62,440 nucleotides of DNA from positions 28,069 to 90,508 of the forward strand of contig NMRA01000773.1 of assembly GCA_002633005.1 (NCBI GenBank), written 5' to 3'. Of this stretch, positions 1-9,880 are shown piece by piece (position 1 is the first letter of the stretch; every line of letters begins with the position of its first letter). This stretch comes from Phoronis australis. Its lineage: Eukaryota; Phoronida; Phoronidae. The position numbers and the translations under genes were made by a program. The notes below the pieces were generated by a model. It had not been told where the DNA came from and made no database searches. It saw only the letters and a program-made list of their open reading frames with translations.

Positions 1-1493
1 ATAGCAATATTCAAATTCGTCGAAAATGTTCTGGTAGAAGCTAAATTTTAACAATTATTTGCCTTGCACTCCTGCAACTCGGAATAGCCGCCATTTTGAA
101 TTTAGCCTCGATCAATCTCGCACAAAGATTGAGGATTAATAGCTTCACGACGTTGTGGGTGTCCGTTTTATATTAAAAATATGAAAGGAAACCTCCATTT
201 TATGAAAACATAGCGAATTATAAAGTTTTGTAGTCAATTTATCGTTTTACAGCATTATTCCAATACGGGCTGCCCGTATTGGAATTCCAATACGGGCCGT
301 GCCCGTATTGGAATATTCCAATACGGGCCAGATTCCAATACGGGCCGGAACATTGGCATTCTATGGTTTAGGGGTTAAATAAGACTAAAGTTTTGGTTTG
401 GGGCGGAGGCGACAGATAATTTGCCAAGTTGCCTAAAATCCTTTAAAACCTCGAGTGTCTAGATTAGAGGAGGAAGTGCAAGCACACTTGTTTTTTTTCG
501 GGAATGTTCACCATTTGTTAAAGGTATCCTGAACATTTCCAGTCGATTTCTATAAAAGTGGACTTAATAAAAATAGCAGATCCTCATATCGGAAGTCAAC
601 AAACTTGAATTTGCCCCCTAAACAGATACAAGCTAAATCCACTCAATTTTTTCCACAACGCTCTGTTCGTTATCAGACAACTGTACAGCGAGCTCAAATT
701 TTAAAAATGGCTGTACAGTATTAGTGGCAGGTTTATTCGATACGTTACGATACGTTGTCAAGCAAGCCCAAGAGTTGAGTGAAGTCAGCGCTCTGCTTGC
801 TCACGCCGCTTCATAGTTTTAGGGGACGAGGTCGTCTTGACCCCCACCCTGCTCTACAAAATACAACCCACGACACGTTTTTTCGAAAGAAGTTACGCTA
901 GCGGTAGTTTCACGGTGTTCGCCTTGAAATTTCCTTGATTTTTATGCTTCCTCTGGACGGGTTCGGTTGCTGTGGGTTTGGATGCGTTAGAAACCTATCT
1001 GTTGCATGGTTTTACTAAGCAACGCTTTTGAATCTGACCTCGCAACACTGGGGAATTTTCTGAACGGCCCAGCGAATGAAGTTGCATTACGTAAATACAA
1101 ACCAAATCTTCAATCAAATTGGTGTGTTTGCTGTTTCCGGGCCGAATAAATTCTCGTCCTAATGAACACGGCTTTAGAGAAGTAAGTTGGTAAGGTCAGG
1201 GTAACACGGGGCAGCAGATAGCTACATTAGATAACTCAGTAAACTCATATAATACAGTGTATTTACAAGTATTAGCAACAATATGACAGAATACACGACT
1301 TGCATAGAATAGCCACCGACAAATGTACGAATTTAGAGCAACATTTAACATGGTGGACAAGTAGTATTTTATATTTTCATTTTCCATAAAAGGTATCGCA
1401 TTTTAATTAATGTTTTGCCACACTGAGGTTGTGTACCACAACTACCAGACAGTGTTTTAAACACACAAAAATGAAAAAGAGGAACTTTTGCAG
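1..1493. other. non-coding stretch, no gene recognised
   Basis: Apart from the palindrome cluster listed separately at 257-347, I see no coding signal, RNA gene or recognisable element here. The short open frames have no family resemblance and no convincing splice context. Confidence 0.5.
257..347. repeat. cluster of six alternating inverted copies of ATTCCAATACGGGC
   Basis: The 14-mer ATTCCAATACGGGC occurs at 257-270, 284-297, 315-328 and 332-345, and its reverse complement at 272-285 and 301-314. Order is + - + - + +. Neighbouring copies are separated by 0-3 bases or overlap, so the first four form back-to-back hairpins or one long cruciform. No flanking gene or transposon end explains it. 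Confidence 0.9.
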
Positions 1494-1636
1494 TTATGTT
1501 GGTCTACAACGTATACAACCTTTCACCTAGGAACAGTGGTCTGTATACCAGGTTTGAAGGTATTTTGCATTTTAGACAATGTCATGAAACTCTTAAAAAG
1601 TTCATAGGCCTTGGTTTCATTACAAAAGATCCCAAG
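1494..1636 (+). CDS. candidate single exon of an unidentified protein
   Basis: An open stretch of 47 codons (reading LVYNVYNLSPRNSG near its start) is bounded by a plausible acceptor (cttttgcag) and a strong donor (AAG|gtatgt). Only two bases precede the first full codon. The residues look protein-like, with few low-complexity runs, but I recognise no family. No partner exon in compatible phase was found nearby, so it could be a chance frame or a relic exon. Confidence 0.25.
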
Positions 1637-3037
1637 GTATGTACCTCAGTGAGGACAAAATTCTTTGTTCAGTCACAGGTCAAGTGATATGAGGGGCTAA
1701 TCAAGCTACATGAATAGCTATTGGTTGCAGTTCCTCCTGGGATTCTTTTGAAAGTGCAAGTTAAGATATCACCCTGCAGAGGCACAGATCCTGCACTTCC
1801 TTTCACAAAAACATTGTGCCTTGGATAAAGCTGGGGTTACGCAGGACCCTAAACATGTCTAAATTGGGCCAACGTCCGAACTGGGTAATTGGACTCGTGT
1901 GAAACTTTCCGATACTATGCATTATGAAATGTATTTCCAAAATGCCAGATAATGCAGAGAAACCACCATATGCCAGCATACATTGTGCAAGGCACTGAAA
2001 TGATTTCTGAAGACAACAAGCACAAAAGTTGAACAAGAGGAAAAAAGACATGACAGTTGTGTGCGGTTTTGAATCATGTACTTTACAGTGATAGACAACA
2101 GAAAGTCCAACAGGAACGAAGTTGTCCTGACAGTGGAGATGTTAGGTTTTTATGAAAACTGACGAGTGGCTCCCCTGTACCTGTCCCCTTTCCCTCCCTC
2201 TCTGACTCAACACAATCAATCAACAAAAATCCCAAGTTTAAACAAGTGACTAGTTGATTCTCTTGTACAATAATTTACGTCAGGTTCCTTAAGGTCTTAT
2301 ATCAATATGCAATACAACTACAAGACAATAGTATTCACACAAATAAGCCATTCCTGGTCATCATGGCTAATTTTGTTAACAGCAAAAATGTCAGGTAATA
2401 AATTGGGGCACAACTGAAACTGCAGAATAGCTTAGTTACCTCAATGACTTTCTTGTTAATTTCCATTTCTTCTCAGTCAGAAGGGAAGACCTCTCTGGCA
2501 ACAAATTTGGCTTCCACCAAGCCACCATGAAGGGGAATTGTGTGTCATTTTGTCTGAAAACTTTTGGCTTATATTGTAACTCCAGTACTAGAGAAGTGTC
2601 AACAAAAACTGCGAGGTTAGTTGAATTTCAGACTGGCTACAACAGTTAACCGACAGGGAAGTTATTGCAGTTTGATGTTTTAGTAATTAAAGTTATTGCA
2701 AGATGATGGCCCAAAAACGTTATGCAAAATGTATTTTTTAACTTTGAAGAACCTTACATGAGGTTGGATAAGAAGCAAATGAAGTGCTTACAGTAATTAC
2801 AGTAATTTCATTGAGAACCCCCCCCTCCTTTTGGGCCAAATCACCACAATTATATAATATAAGCTGTCCAATCACACGATCCTCTTCCTGGAGCAATTCA
2901 CACATACCATCCAATGTAGCATATGTGTACATAATGTGTACATATGGTCTACTTCAAAAACATGCACCAAAAATTAAAATAAATAATTGTATGAACTAAC
3001 AGAATCATACCAAACATTTTGCTAGCATGCTATTTAC
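1637..3037. other. non-coding stretch, one doubtful minus-strand frame
   Basis: No element or RNA gene seen. On the minus strand, 2932-2780 has an open frame ending at a GTAAGC donor-like site and reading GMCELLQEEDRVIGQ. The only nearby acceptor is out of phase with the candidate exon at 3180-3038, so a shared gene is not supported. Confidence 0.4.
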
Positions 3038-3180
3038 TGGTGACTGCACTATGTATTTCACTCTGCATCGCGCCAATCAATCCAGGAAGCTGAATCTTCT
3101 CAGTCTTTTGAGGACTTGTCTTGTTGAATGGACAAACTTTCAAATGCTCCGAAATAGGATTATGTCCAGTGAAGTGCCAC
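3038..3180 (-). CDS. candidate minus-strand exon, unidentified
   Basis: On the minus strand a 143-nt segment starts after a pyrimidine-rich acceptor (cacccctgtcaacag) and ends at a gtaaat donor, open throughout (TGHNPISEHLKVCPFNK in the middle). The composition is protein-like but matches no family I know. The frame continues into the upstream flank, so exon edges are inferred only from splice-like signals. Treat it as a weak gene candidate. Confidence 0.22.
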
Positions 3181-3675
3181 CTGTTGACAGGGGTGAAGGC
3201 CGAGGAAAAGAACCACCTCTGAAATGAGATGCTCAGTTTTATTTGTGGTGCCAAACTGAACAGTTCCTGTTCATTATTAGCATGTTCAAGTTGGCTACAC
3301 TGTTGCATGTTTTTTTTTAATATCGAAGTGCAATGAATGAATGATTTTTAGTAACTAAAATTTTGCCACTTTCATACAGTAGACATAAGTAGCATGACTC
3401 ATAGTTTGTACACTTGATATTCAGAGCCTCAATTGGATACATGGACGCCAAGGCAAGCTTTCAAACTAAACTGGGCAGTGTCGAAATTTTAGGTGTGCAA
3501 AACAGCGACTAAACAATCCTTTGAATTCTGTCACAATCTTTTTTAAAAAAAAACAGTTGCAGGCGGTCTGATACATGCTGTACCAGACATGCGCAGGCCT
3601 CGTATTTTGGCCCATTGCACTGATCACCTGGAACTATTTCATGCTTTATTGATATATGGTTAAAACCGAGCTGAG

Positions 3676-3693
3676 GAGCTAGATATCTAGCTC
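3676..3693. repeat. 18-bp perfect palindrome next to SINE
   Basis: GAGCTAGATATCTAGCTC is its own reverse complement. It lies about 25 bases beyond the T-arm end of the adjacent tRNA-like sequence, on what would be the body side of that SINE. Confidence 0.85.
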
Positions 3694-3712
3694 AAGGGTT
3701 TAGCAGTATGTT

Positions 3713-3782
3713 CTGGTGGGACTCGAACCCACAATCTCGAGTAAAGAAAACGGGCACTTATCAACCAGGCCACACTGCCTCC
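3713..3782 (-). mobile_element. tRNA-derived SINE head (pol III promoter relic)
   Basis: Read on the minus strand, this begins GGAGGCAGTGTGGCCTGG and ends GGGTTCGAGTCCCACCA. The A box (TGGCCTGGTTGA, complement of 3761-3772) and B box (GGTTCGAGTCC, complement of 3719-3729) are both close to the pol III consensus, and a T stem GTGGG/CCCAC is intact. The anticodon arm is not convincing and the body continues without a discriminator/CCA context, so this is a SINE or tRNA pseudogene rather than a functional tRNA. Confidence 0.7.
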
Positions 3783-4148
3783 TGTCACTATCTTGGCAAG
3801 TGCGGAACCATGCACTTAGTAGAAATTGGGACAACTAGCCTTGCAAGTCCTTGTGCAAATCAACAACTATCGGCTAGGTACAATGATGTCACATTAAACT
3901 CTGACTAGGGTAAAGTTCAACAAGATTACCTTTTTATTACCACAAATGTTTGACTTAATTGCCATATTATTGTGGCAAGAAATATACACGTCCAACTTTG
4001 ACAGTCTGACAGAATTGGAAGTCTGTTCCGTTTATTTTGAAACTACTGTTTCAGTAGAAAGCCTGGTCATTTTCCACATTCCACTTTAAGCCCTTTCATA
4101 TTGACTTAACTCCGGTCTGAGGGGAGCGTCGATGTAAACAGCGCAGCT

Positions 4149-4423
4149 AACTGGACCATTCATACTGGCTTCCGTAGTTAATGAACATCGAAGTAAGCGG
4201 TTGTGTGCCGCTGTCGTCATCGAAGTTATCGCAAGGTAGCGTTGGACGCTAAGAAGAGTATGTTTCAATGGTTTTTATGCAGATTCACGATGTTTTTAAA
4301 ACGTCTACAAACGGATCATATGACTTTAACTGGACCGTTCATACTGGTTTCGGTAGTTAATGAACATAAAAGTAAACGGTTGTGTGCCGCTGTCGTCATC
4401 GAAGTTATCACAAGGTAGCGTTG
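4149..4423 (+). repeat. two direct 96-bp copies inside the outer element
   Basis: 4149-4244 and 4328-4423 are near-identical 96-bp units starting AACTGGACC and ending GGTAGCGTTG, separated by 83 bp. They include a shared gttgtgtgccgctgtcgtca block. They are part of the piggyBac-like element and show no coding role. Confidence 0.85.
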
Positions 4424-4624
4424 CACCCTAAGATTTTTTCAATGTTTCAATTTGGAAATATTTACATGTGCTAAGTGACCTTAAACTTATTTTTAAATCG
4501 ATTGGTTATTATTAGAGCAAAATATAAGCAGCTATTAGTGACGGCACTACCTTGTAACTGTTGACGATAGCAGTGGTACCTGGCGATAACTTCGATTGGA
4601 CCGGAGTTAAGCGTTCATACTCCA

Positions 4625-4644
4625 CCGCAGCGTCGACGCTGCGG
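4625..4644. repeat. 20-bp perfect palindrome at insertion point
   Basis: CCGCAGCGTCGACGCTGCGG is a perfect palindrome centred on a SalI-like GTCGAC. It sits two bases before the TTAA where copy A of the THAP transposon inserted. Confidence 0.85.
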
Positions 4645-4827
4645 TTTTAAAGGAGAATGCCACCCGATTTAATTAGTCTTTTTTACTGTATTAATCGGTC
4701 TATATCCACATCGCCTCTTGTACGGTCGACCCCACCTTGCCGAGAGGTGTCGCGTTAACCTGTGAGAAAGGTGAGAAACAACGCAGGGACGTCAGTGGTT
4801 CGTCTTCAGAGTGAATGCCGCGCTACA

Positions 4828-5112
4828 TTGCGGTGAATCGATCTCGCTTGTCCGAAATACGAAGCTGCGAAGAAAGCTGGTATATCATTTTTTCGACTTC
4901 CTCGAGAACCCGAAATGCTTAGGAAGTGGCTCGCGGTAGTGAAGAATGAAAGGTACGCTATTTTAGCAAGTTATGAGGCCGTGAAACATCTCCGTGTCTG
5001 TGGCCGGCATTTCGTCGACAGTGATTTCTCTGACAAATTCCGGCTTACCAAAGAACTATCCATACGTTCCGTTGCCTGTGCATGTTCACGGCGCCTCTCT
5101 AGTATTTCTTGA
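4828..5112 (+). pseudogene. THAP domain of Kolobok-like transposase, broken at first zinc ligand
   Basis: The THAP zinc finger is the DNA-binding N-terminus of Kolobok and P-type transposases. The frame through ATG 4915 is open upstream to a TGA at 4834-4836. That stop stands exactly where copies B and C have TGC, the first zinc-binding cysteine. After it come ACPKYEAAKKAGISFFRLP, then MLRKWLAVVKNERY and the C-x2-H ligand pair in VCGRHF. THAP domains span about 80-90 residues and this one is nearly complete. Past about 5045 the frame runs into the antisense ORF region, marking the deletion join. The copy is inactive, but its break is a single codon. Confidence 0.75.
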
Positions 5113-5225
5113 TCAGTGTATTCTGGTTCGAACTGATAGCCTGTGAAACCTAACGATCCGACCCATGAAGTCGTCGTCGGATGAGCTCTTGACTAAGTCG
5201 GGATTGGCGGCGGGCGAGTTGCCAT
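5040..5225 (-). pseudogene. antisense second ORF of the THAP transposon, N-terminal piece (copy A)
   Basis: On the minus strand, an ATG at 5225 starts MATR, then a frame disturbance and stop. A conserved frame follows, reading GFTGYQFEPEYTDQEILERR. The same segment is present in copies B and C with conservative changes (EPEYTDQ versus EQEYSDE), so it was once under protein selection. The YQFEPE motif reminds me of the stretch preceding P2X7-like zinc-binding domains in many invertebrate proteins; that link is from memory and unproven. Only the first 60 or so residues are left before the deletion join with the THAP exon. Confidence 0.5.
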
Positions 5226-6470
5226 GCAGACGTTTATTATTCTGCGTTCCATTTCAAAATGAATTATTTTCATCATAACCAATGCTTACATAAAACTGAA
5301 ACAATTAAAGTCTACGTGTCATTAGATGTAATGCCTTTGCAGTATTTGTGAGTGCAAATGATGAGAAGCCAGCAATGAATGAAGCACTGCGTTACCGGCT
5401 TTTCTGCCGGCAATAAAGGAAAATTGACCGGACACTGAGACCGTGTGAGCGCATGCTAATTCAGTGTTTGCTGACAGAGAGCTGTTGTGAAACAATTACT
5501 CGATTTTATGTGCTATGGTCACATGTTAGGAGAATCTTTATTTAGAAATACAAATACATTATTCAAATCATTGTTACTGTGCAACCTTTGCCCTGACTGT
5601 CTGTGGAAGGGGAACCCGACTTCGCGGCCCCTGACAAGTAAGTAGATTTTCAGTTTCGTAGCTAATTCACATAAATAATTACGTGTACATTATTTCTTTG
5701 GCTCACTATTATAGTCTTTTCGTGACTGGAGGTTTTGTTTCCAACTCAAGCTGGTTTATGTTCGTGCCAGTCCTGATCGGGTTCTAAGCCACTGGCCCGG
5801 ATAACGAGTCAGTCCGGACGTGACGGGCCTGATCGGGTTCCGAGCCACTGGCCGGGATAACAAGCGTTTTGTGTGTTTCAGTATAATTCATAAAAAAATC
5901 ACATGTCTAAACAAGACAGATCTAGGTTCTCCTGTCGGTATTTCATGGAAAAATAATTCGAATTTATCTCCGAACAGACCTCAAACTCCTGCTACGGACC
6001 TTGGTAAATTGGGCTGCCGAAATTTGTAGGCTACGGTGTGTCCAAATACCAATAAATTCGTAACAGTGAAATAAAACAACACGGTTTTATAAGAACTCGG
6101 TGTATTTTTAAGGGTTTTACATCGACGTTTGATGATTTATTGGTGTTAAACGATGAATTCAATAACCCGTGTTGTGAACTGCTGAACTCACTGCGTGTGA
6201 AACCAATGACGTCATTGGATAATTTCAACACCTCCGTCTGCCGTCAGGTCACAGGTAACGCAAACGAACGTGCCGTTATCGAGTAGAACTACTCGATCTA
6301 AATTGATACAAAATAGGTTGTTTTAGGGTGGCATTCTCCTTTAAATCCACCTGTTAACTGCGATGTAAATCGGAGCTGTTAACTGCGATCCAGGACCGGA
6401 GTTAAGCGTTCATACTGACCGCAACTCCCCAAACCATCGACGCGTCGACATTAGTATGAAAGGCCCTTAA

Positions 6471-8937
6471 CAATGAACTGTGACCTTCTTTTAAAAGTAA
6501 GTTGCAAACGAGTAAGAGTTGCCTGGGAACGGTACGTTTTAATGATAATTAAGTTAATTACGCGCTGCAAAATTAGTTGACATTGCGAGTGAATGTTGAA
6601 GAAGCTAACATAGTTAAGGCGTTTATAGGTTATGTGTACCGAAAACAAGTTTTCACCGAATAATTAACCGAAGAGTTTGAGATTTTCACTTGTCCCAGTT
6701 TAATCGGCTTTTTCTCGGCTTCGGCAAATCGACATTATTTGAACTTAGGAACACTGGTTCTCCAAAACGGCTTGATGGATTTCTCTGAAACTTTCCAAAC
6801 TTAATATTTAGTCATCAGTCTCAAAGAAAACTGATAGAATTTTTGATAAAAAGGCCTAGTTTTTGCATAATGTAACAAAGACCAATACGACTTCAATTTT
6901 TTTTTTGCAAAAGTACCTAACGTTTTGCAACTTGATTTGTTATAGAAACCAAAAGAAAAGACTAATCGAAAATTCCTAACAGCATTTTTGAGGTAACTGG
7001 TGAAGTTTTCATTTAAAAAGGGTTTCATTAAAATTAACATTGGGGTTATTTTGCTATGAATGTACCTTTCTTAAAAATGAAAATTTGACTTAAAAAGGTT
7101 TTACGTAAAAATAATGGTACACATATACAAACAAAAATTATATTCCCTGATCTTTTTTCTTCCAGAAAATATACACTTTTACTAGTTGACAAAGCTTAGA
7201 TTTTTGATATACGAGTTAGAATGGAGGTCACAAAATAAGGTTTGATATATGATTAGAATGGAGGTTTGAGATAACCTTGACCTTGAAAAGAGAGAATTCT
7301 GCTGTTATTAATCAGCTACTTGTTATGGAGTAAGTGAGAATTATTAGATTTATTACACGGTAAACGTTGGTCACATTACGTGACCAATAATTTAGTCCGA
7401 AAATATCCGGGTTCTAACCCGTGCAGACGCTCTAATCTATTGAATGTCTGCACGAATAAGTCCCGGGTTTGAGGCGCGGACGGGGGAGATACACGTATCT
7501 TTTCGGACTTAAATATAGATCATTTGATGTGACTAACAAATAATAATTCTTACATACAAAAACAAACAAGTTTGCAACACAGGGTATACGTATTTGTCAT
7601 GACGTATTTGTCATGACATACTTGTCCTGACGTTTTCAGCCCGTAAACACTTCTCGAAACGGAATTAATCTAACAGAAACCGCAGAAGCGCAGGTGGTTG
7701 CCATGGAAACTTTCCACCTGTGATATGTGTGCTGAACAAGCGTAGATCTTGATCTGCTGAAGCCCTGCGCGATTGAAATATCTTATTAGTTGGTCGATAT
7801 TTAAAGTTCCAAAAAGGCTGAGAATAATTTTTATCACTAATTCAAATCTACAAATAAAAAAATGAAACCGCAAGACTATGAGGTGATGATACAGGCAAAG
7901 GTCATGACTGTGGTTTGTTTACGCAGAAATAAACAATAAAACCTGTGTATGCCGACAGTCTTCAACGCAGACGTGGTGATGATTAGACACCGCCAACAAA
8001 ACATTTCCTTGCAGCGTGTGTCTGGATAAAGATATCTTTAACAGGCCCGTAGCCAGCATATCCGTTAAAGATATTTTTATGTAAGGATATAGGTGGACAA
8101 CAACAAAAAAATGTTGCAGCTACTGGTACTACTAAATACAATGATAATTAAGTTAGTAATAATTTTGAAATTGCTCCTCATTCAAAGCGCTTCACGTGGC
8201 ATCGGGCGGTACCCGTCCAACTTCGCCCAAGTGGTGTTTGTGTAGATGACAGGATATCGTACAGACGACAAAAGGAGTCTTGATCAGCACTGAACGCGCG
8301 TGGTTGCAACACCAAAGGGTAACAAGGGAATCCAGAAGTGAATGTCTATACCTACTGTAGGCATAGATGCCTAGCCCTATGACCTAAGCAAGCTATATAG
8401 CAACGATCGAGAGCTTGCAAAAAGTAATGCGATGTGAATACCTTAAATCGGTCAAGAAACAAAACAGCCGTAATTTGTGAATTGTTATTCTGCTATTTTG
8501 GTTTAATTGCTAGCATAGTACGGTAAAGTGCAGGTATTTTCAAATTTTGAATTGAAAGTGATCGTCAGATATGCAAATACGTTGTTCATCCAATGTCCAC
8601 TTGGATTGTGGATTGGTGGATTGACATGCATGTGTGTACACGTGTGTGCGTTTCCGTTCTTTTAAATTCAGTACATGCTGACAGTAAGTTCACTATAGGC
8701 AGTCCTCCGCCGTGCTAAAAAACAAGACATTCAACTACCATGTTTTCTTGAACTGAGAAAACCCCGTCAAGCATTTTCATTTCATTAGGGAAAAGAAGGC
8801 CTAGACCTCAACTTTGGTCAATAAAGAAAGTTTTCTCTTGTCAATCGGTGTCCATGGTGCACAATCCCGCAGACTTTATACGAGCAACAAACTTGATGGA
8901 AAAGATTTCCAAGGCTACATGTCACAACATGTATGCC
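6471..8937. other. non-coding stretch with a small 14-bp repeat
   Basis: No gene seen. A 14-bp unit (tatttgtcatgacg) is repeated three times at 7591-7632. An inverted pair TGGTCAC/GTGACCA lies near 7367-7386. The remaining open frames are short and unrelated to known families. Confidence 0.5.
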
Positions 8938-9060
8938 GAAGGTCCATTACTCCGAATGCTCACTGTGTCTCCGAAGGTTCGTTACCTTCGAAAATTCACT
9001 ACTTCGAATTTCCCCAATTCCCGAAAATCAGAACTCCGACTTTTCACTACTCTGGTTGTC
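8938..9060 (+). repeat. degenerate TTCGAA-type repeat array, orientation 1
   Basis: Irregular units built on ccttcgaaaattcactact recur here (8974-9056). The reverse-complement version forms the array at 9764-9880, so the two are inverted relative to each other about 0.7 kb apart. No protein family is recognised. Confidence 0.6.
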
Positions 9061-9094
9061 TGATCACGACTAATTCTAAAGCATGCGGGGAAAA

Positions 9095-9270
9095 CACCTG
9101 GGGCCTGGGTCCATGGGCGACGCACCATAGGGGGCTGGGGGCTATAGCCCCTCCATTTATTTCAGTGCTGCGCTGCCCATGGGCATGGGTGGCGCGCACC
9201 ATAGAGGGCTGGGCGGGGGGGGGGCTACAGCCCCCAACTTATTTTATTGCTGAGCCGCCCATGGGGTGAG
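9095..9270 (+). repeat. degenerate G-rich direct duplication
   Basis: A unit of roughly 80 bp (ccatgggcgacgcaccatag, then ggggctatagcccctccat) occurs at least twice, each with a GGGGCTATAGCCCC-like hairpin core, plus a partial third ccatggg. A long G run is at 9218-9227. It produces the open frame across 8814-9269, which I do not regard as a gene. Confidence 0.6.
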
Positions 9271-9763
9271 GGCTGCGGCGACCAACGACTGTTTGAAACT
9301 TAAGAAGACTGAATGGGACTCCCTGATTTCGTGAAGGCTGGCAGGGACAGGGTGCCCTACTAACTACATTTAGTTTCAACTCGGCCGTGCGCGAGATTTC
9401 TGGTGTGAGGCTGAGGCGCAGCGGCTCTAAACTTTTCAGTCATGCTGCGATGGGATCTTGACATGGATTTGATGAATGTATTGTTTTTCATAATTCATCA
9501 ATATTCCTACTTTATGTTCTTTTAAAAATGCACGTGCGCACTCATTTTCCGCGTTAAGACTTGCGGCAATATCGCATGCACATTGAAAATGAATATAGAC
9601 AGTGACTACCCTCTGGCCAGCTAGACGTTGGTCACTGTCTACATGAAATCCAAACAAAGTGCTTTAGTACCCGGTCGTTGTTTCAATATAGGTGCATCTA
9701 ATAGCCGAAGAATCGTTTATTTTTTAATGTAAAATTATAAAAATTACACCTGAGTCTGAAAGT

Positions 9764-9880
9764 TTAGATACTTTCGGAGCAGTGAACCTTCGAAGTATAG
9801 ATTCTTCGAAGTACATGTAGTCAACCTTCGGAGTAGTGAATCTTCGGAGTCCTAAACCTTCGAAATAGTGATCTGTTCCC
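9764..9880 (-). repeat. degenerate TTCGAA-type repeat array, orientation 2
   Basis: Units like cttcggagtagtgaa and ccttcgaagta recur five to six times. In one minus-strand frame they give a repeating LRRFTTPKV-like peptide, an arithmetic result of unit length and not evidence of a gene. It is inverted relative to 8938-9060. Confidence 0.6.

Larger units (their letters stand above)
4647..6344 (+). mobile_element. Kolobok-like THAP transposon, copy A (non-autonomous)
   Basis: TTAA at 4647-4650 and 6341-6344 flank an interior of 1690 bp whose ends are AGGAGAATGCCACCC and its complement. Two related copies exist in the window (59430-61133, same orientation; 37244-40440, reversed). Contents in order: a THAP exon on plus (about 4828-5112), the start of an antisense ORF (about 5225-5040 on minus), then non-coding sequence with a 58-bp-scale tandem duplication around 5774-5866. 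TTAA duplication plus AGGRR ends plus THAP fits the Kolobok superfamily. No DDE catalytic part is present, so the copy cannot mobilise itself. Confidence 0.8.
4086..6470 (+). mobile_element. TTAA-flanked piggyBac-like non-autonomous element (outer)
   Basis: Left end is TTAA (4086-4089) followed by GCCCTTTCATA; right end, complemented, is TTAA (6467-6470) followed by GGGCCTTTCATA. The terminal match CCTTTCATA with TTAA duplication resembles piggyBac-type ends. The motif ggagttaagcgttcatac occurs at both sides of the inner insertion. No transposase is visible. Copy A of the THAP transposon (4647-6344) is inserted inside, so this element is the older of the two. Confidence 0.6.

Noticed and set aside
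7360-7510. Possible tRNA or riboswitch-like fold around ccgggttctaacccg
   Set aside because: No A/B box pair and no cloverleaf; a eukaryotic riboswitch here has no gene to control.
8814-9269. 151-codon plus-strand frame
   Set aside because: Runs across the TTCGAA repeats and the G-rich duplication; repeats explain the openness.
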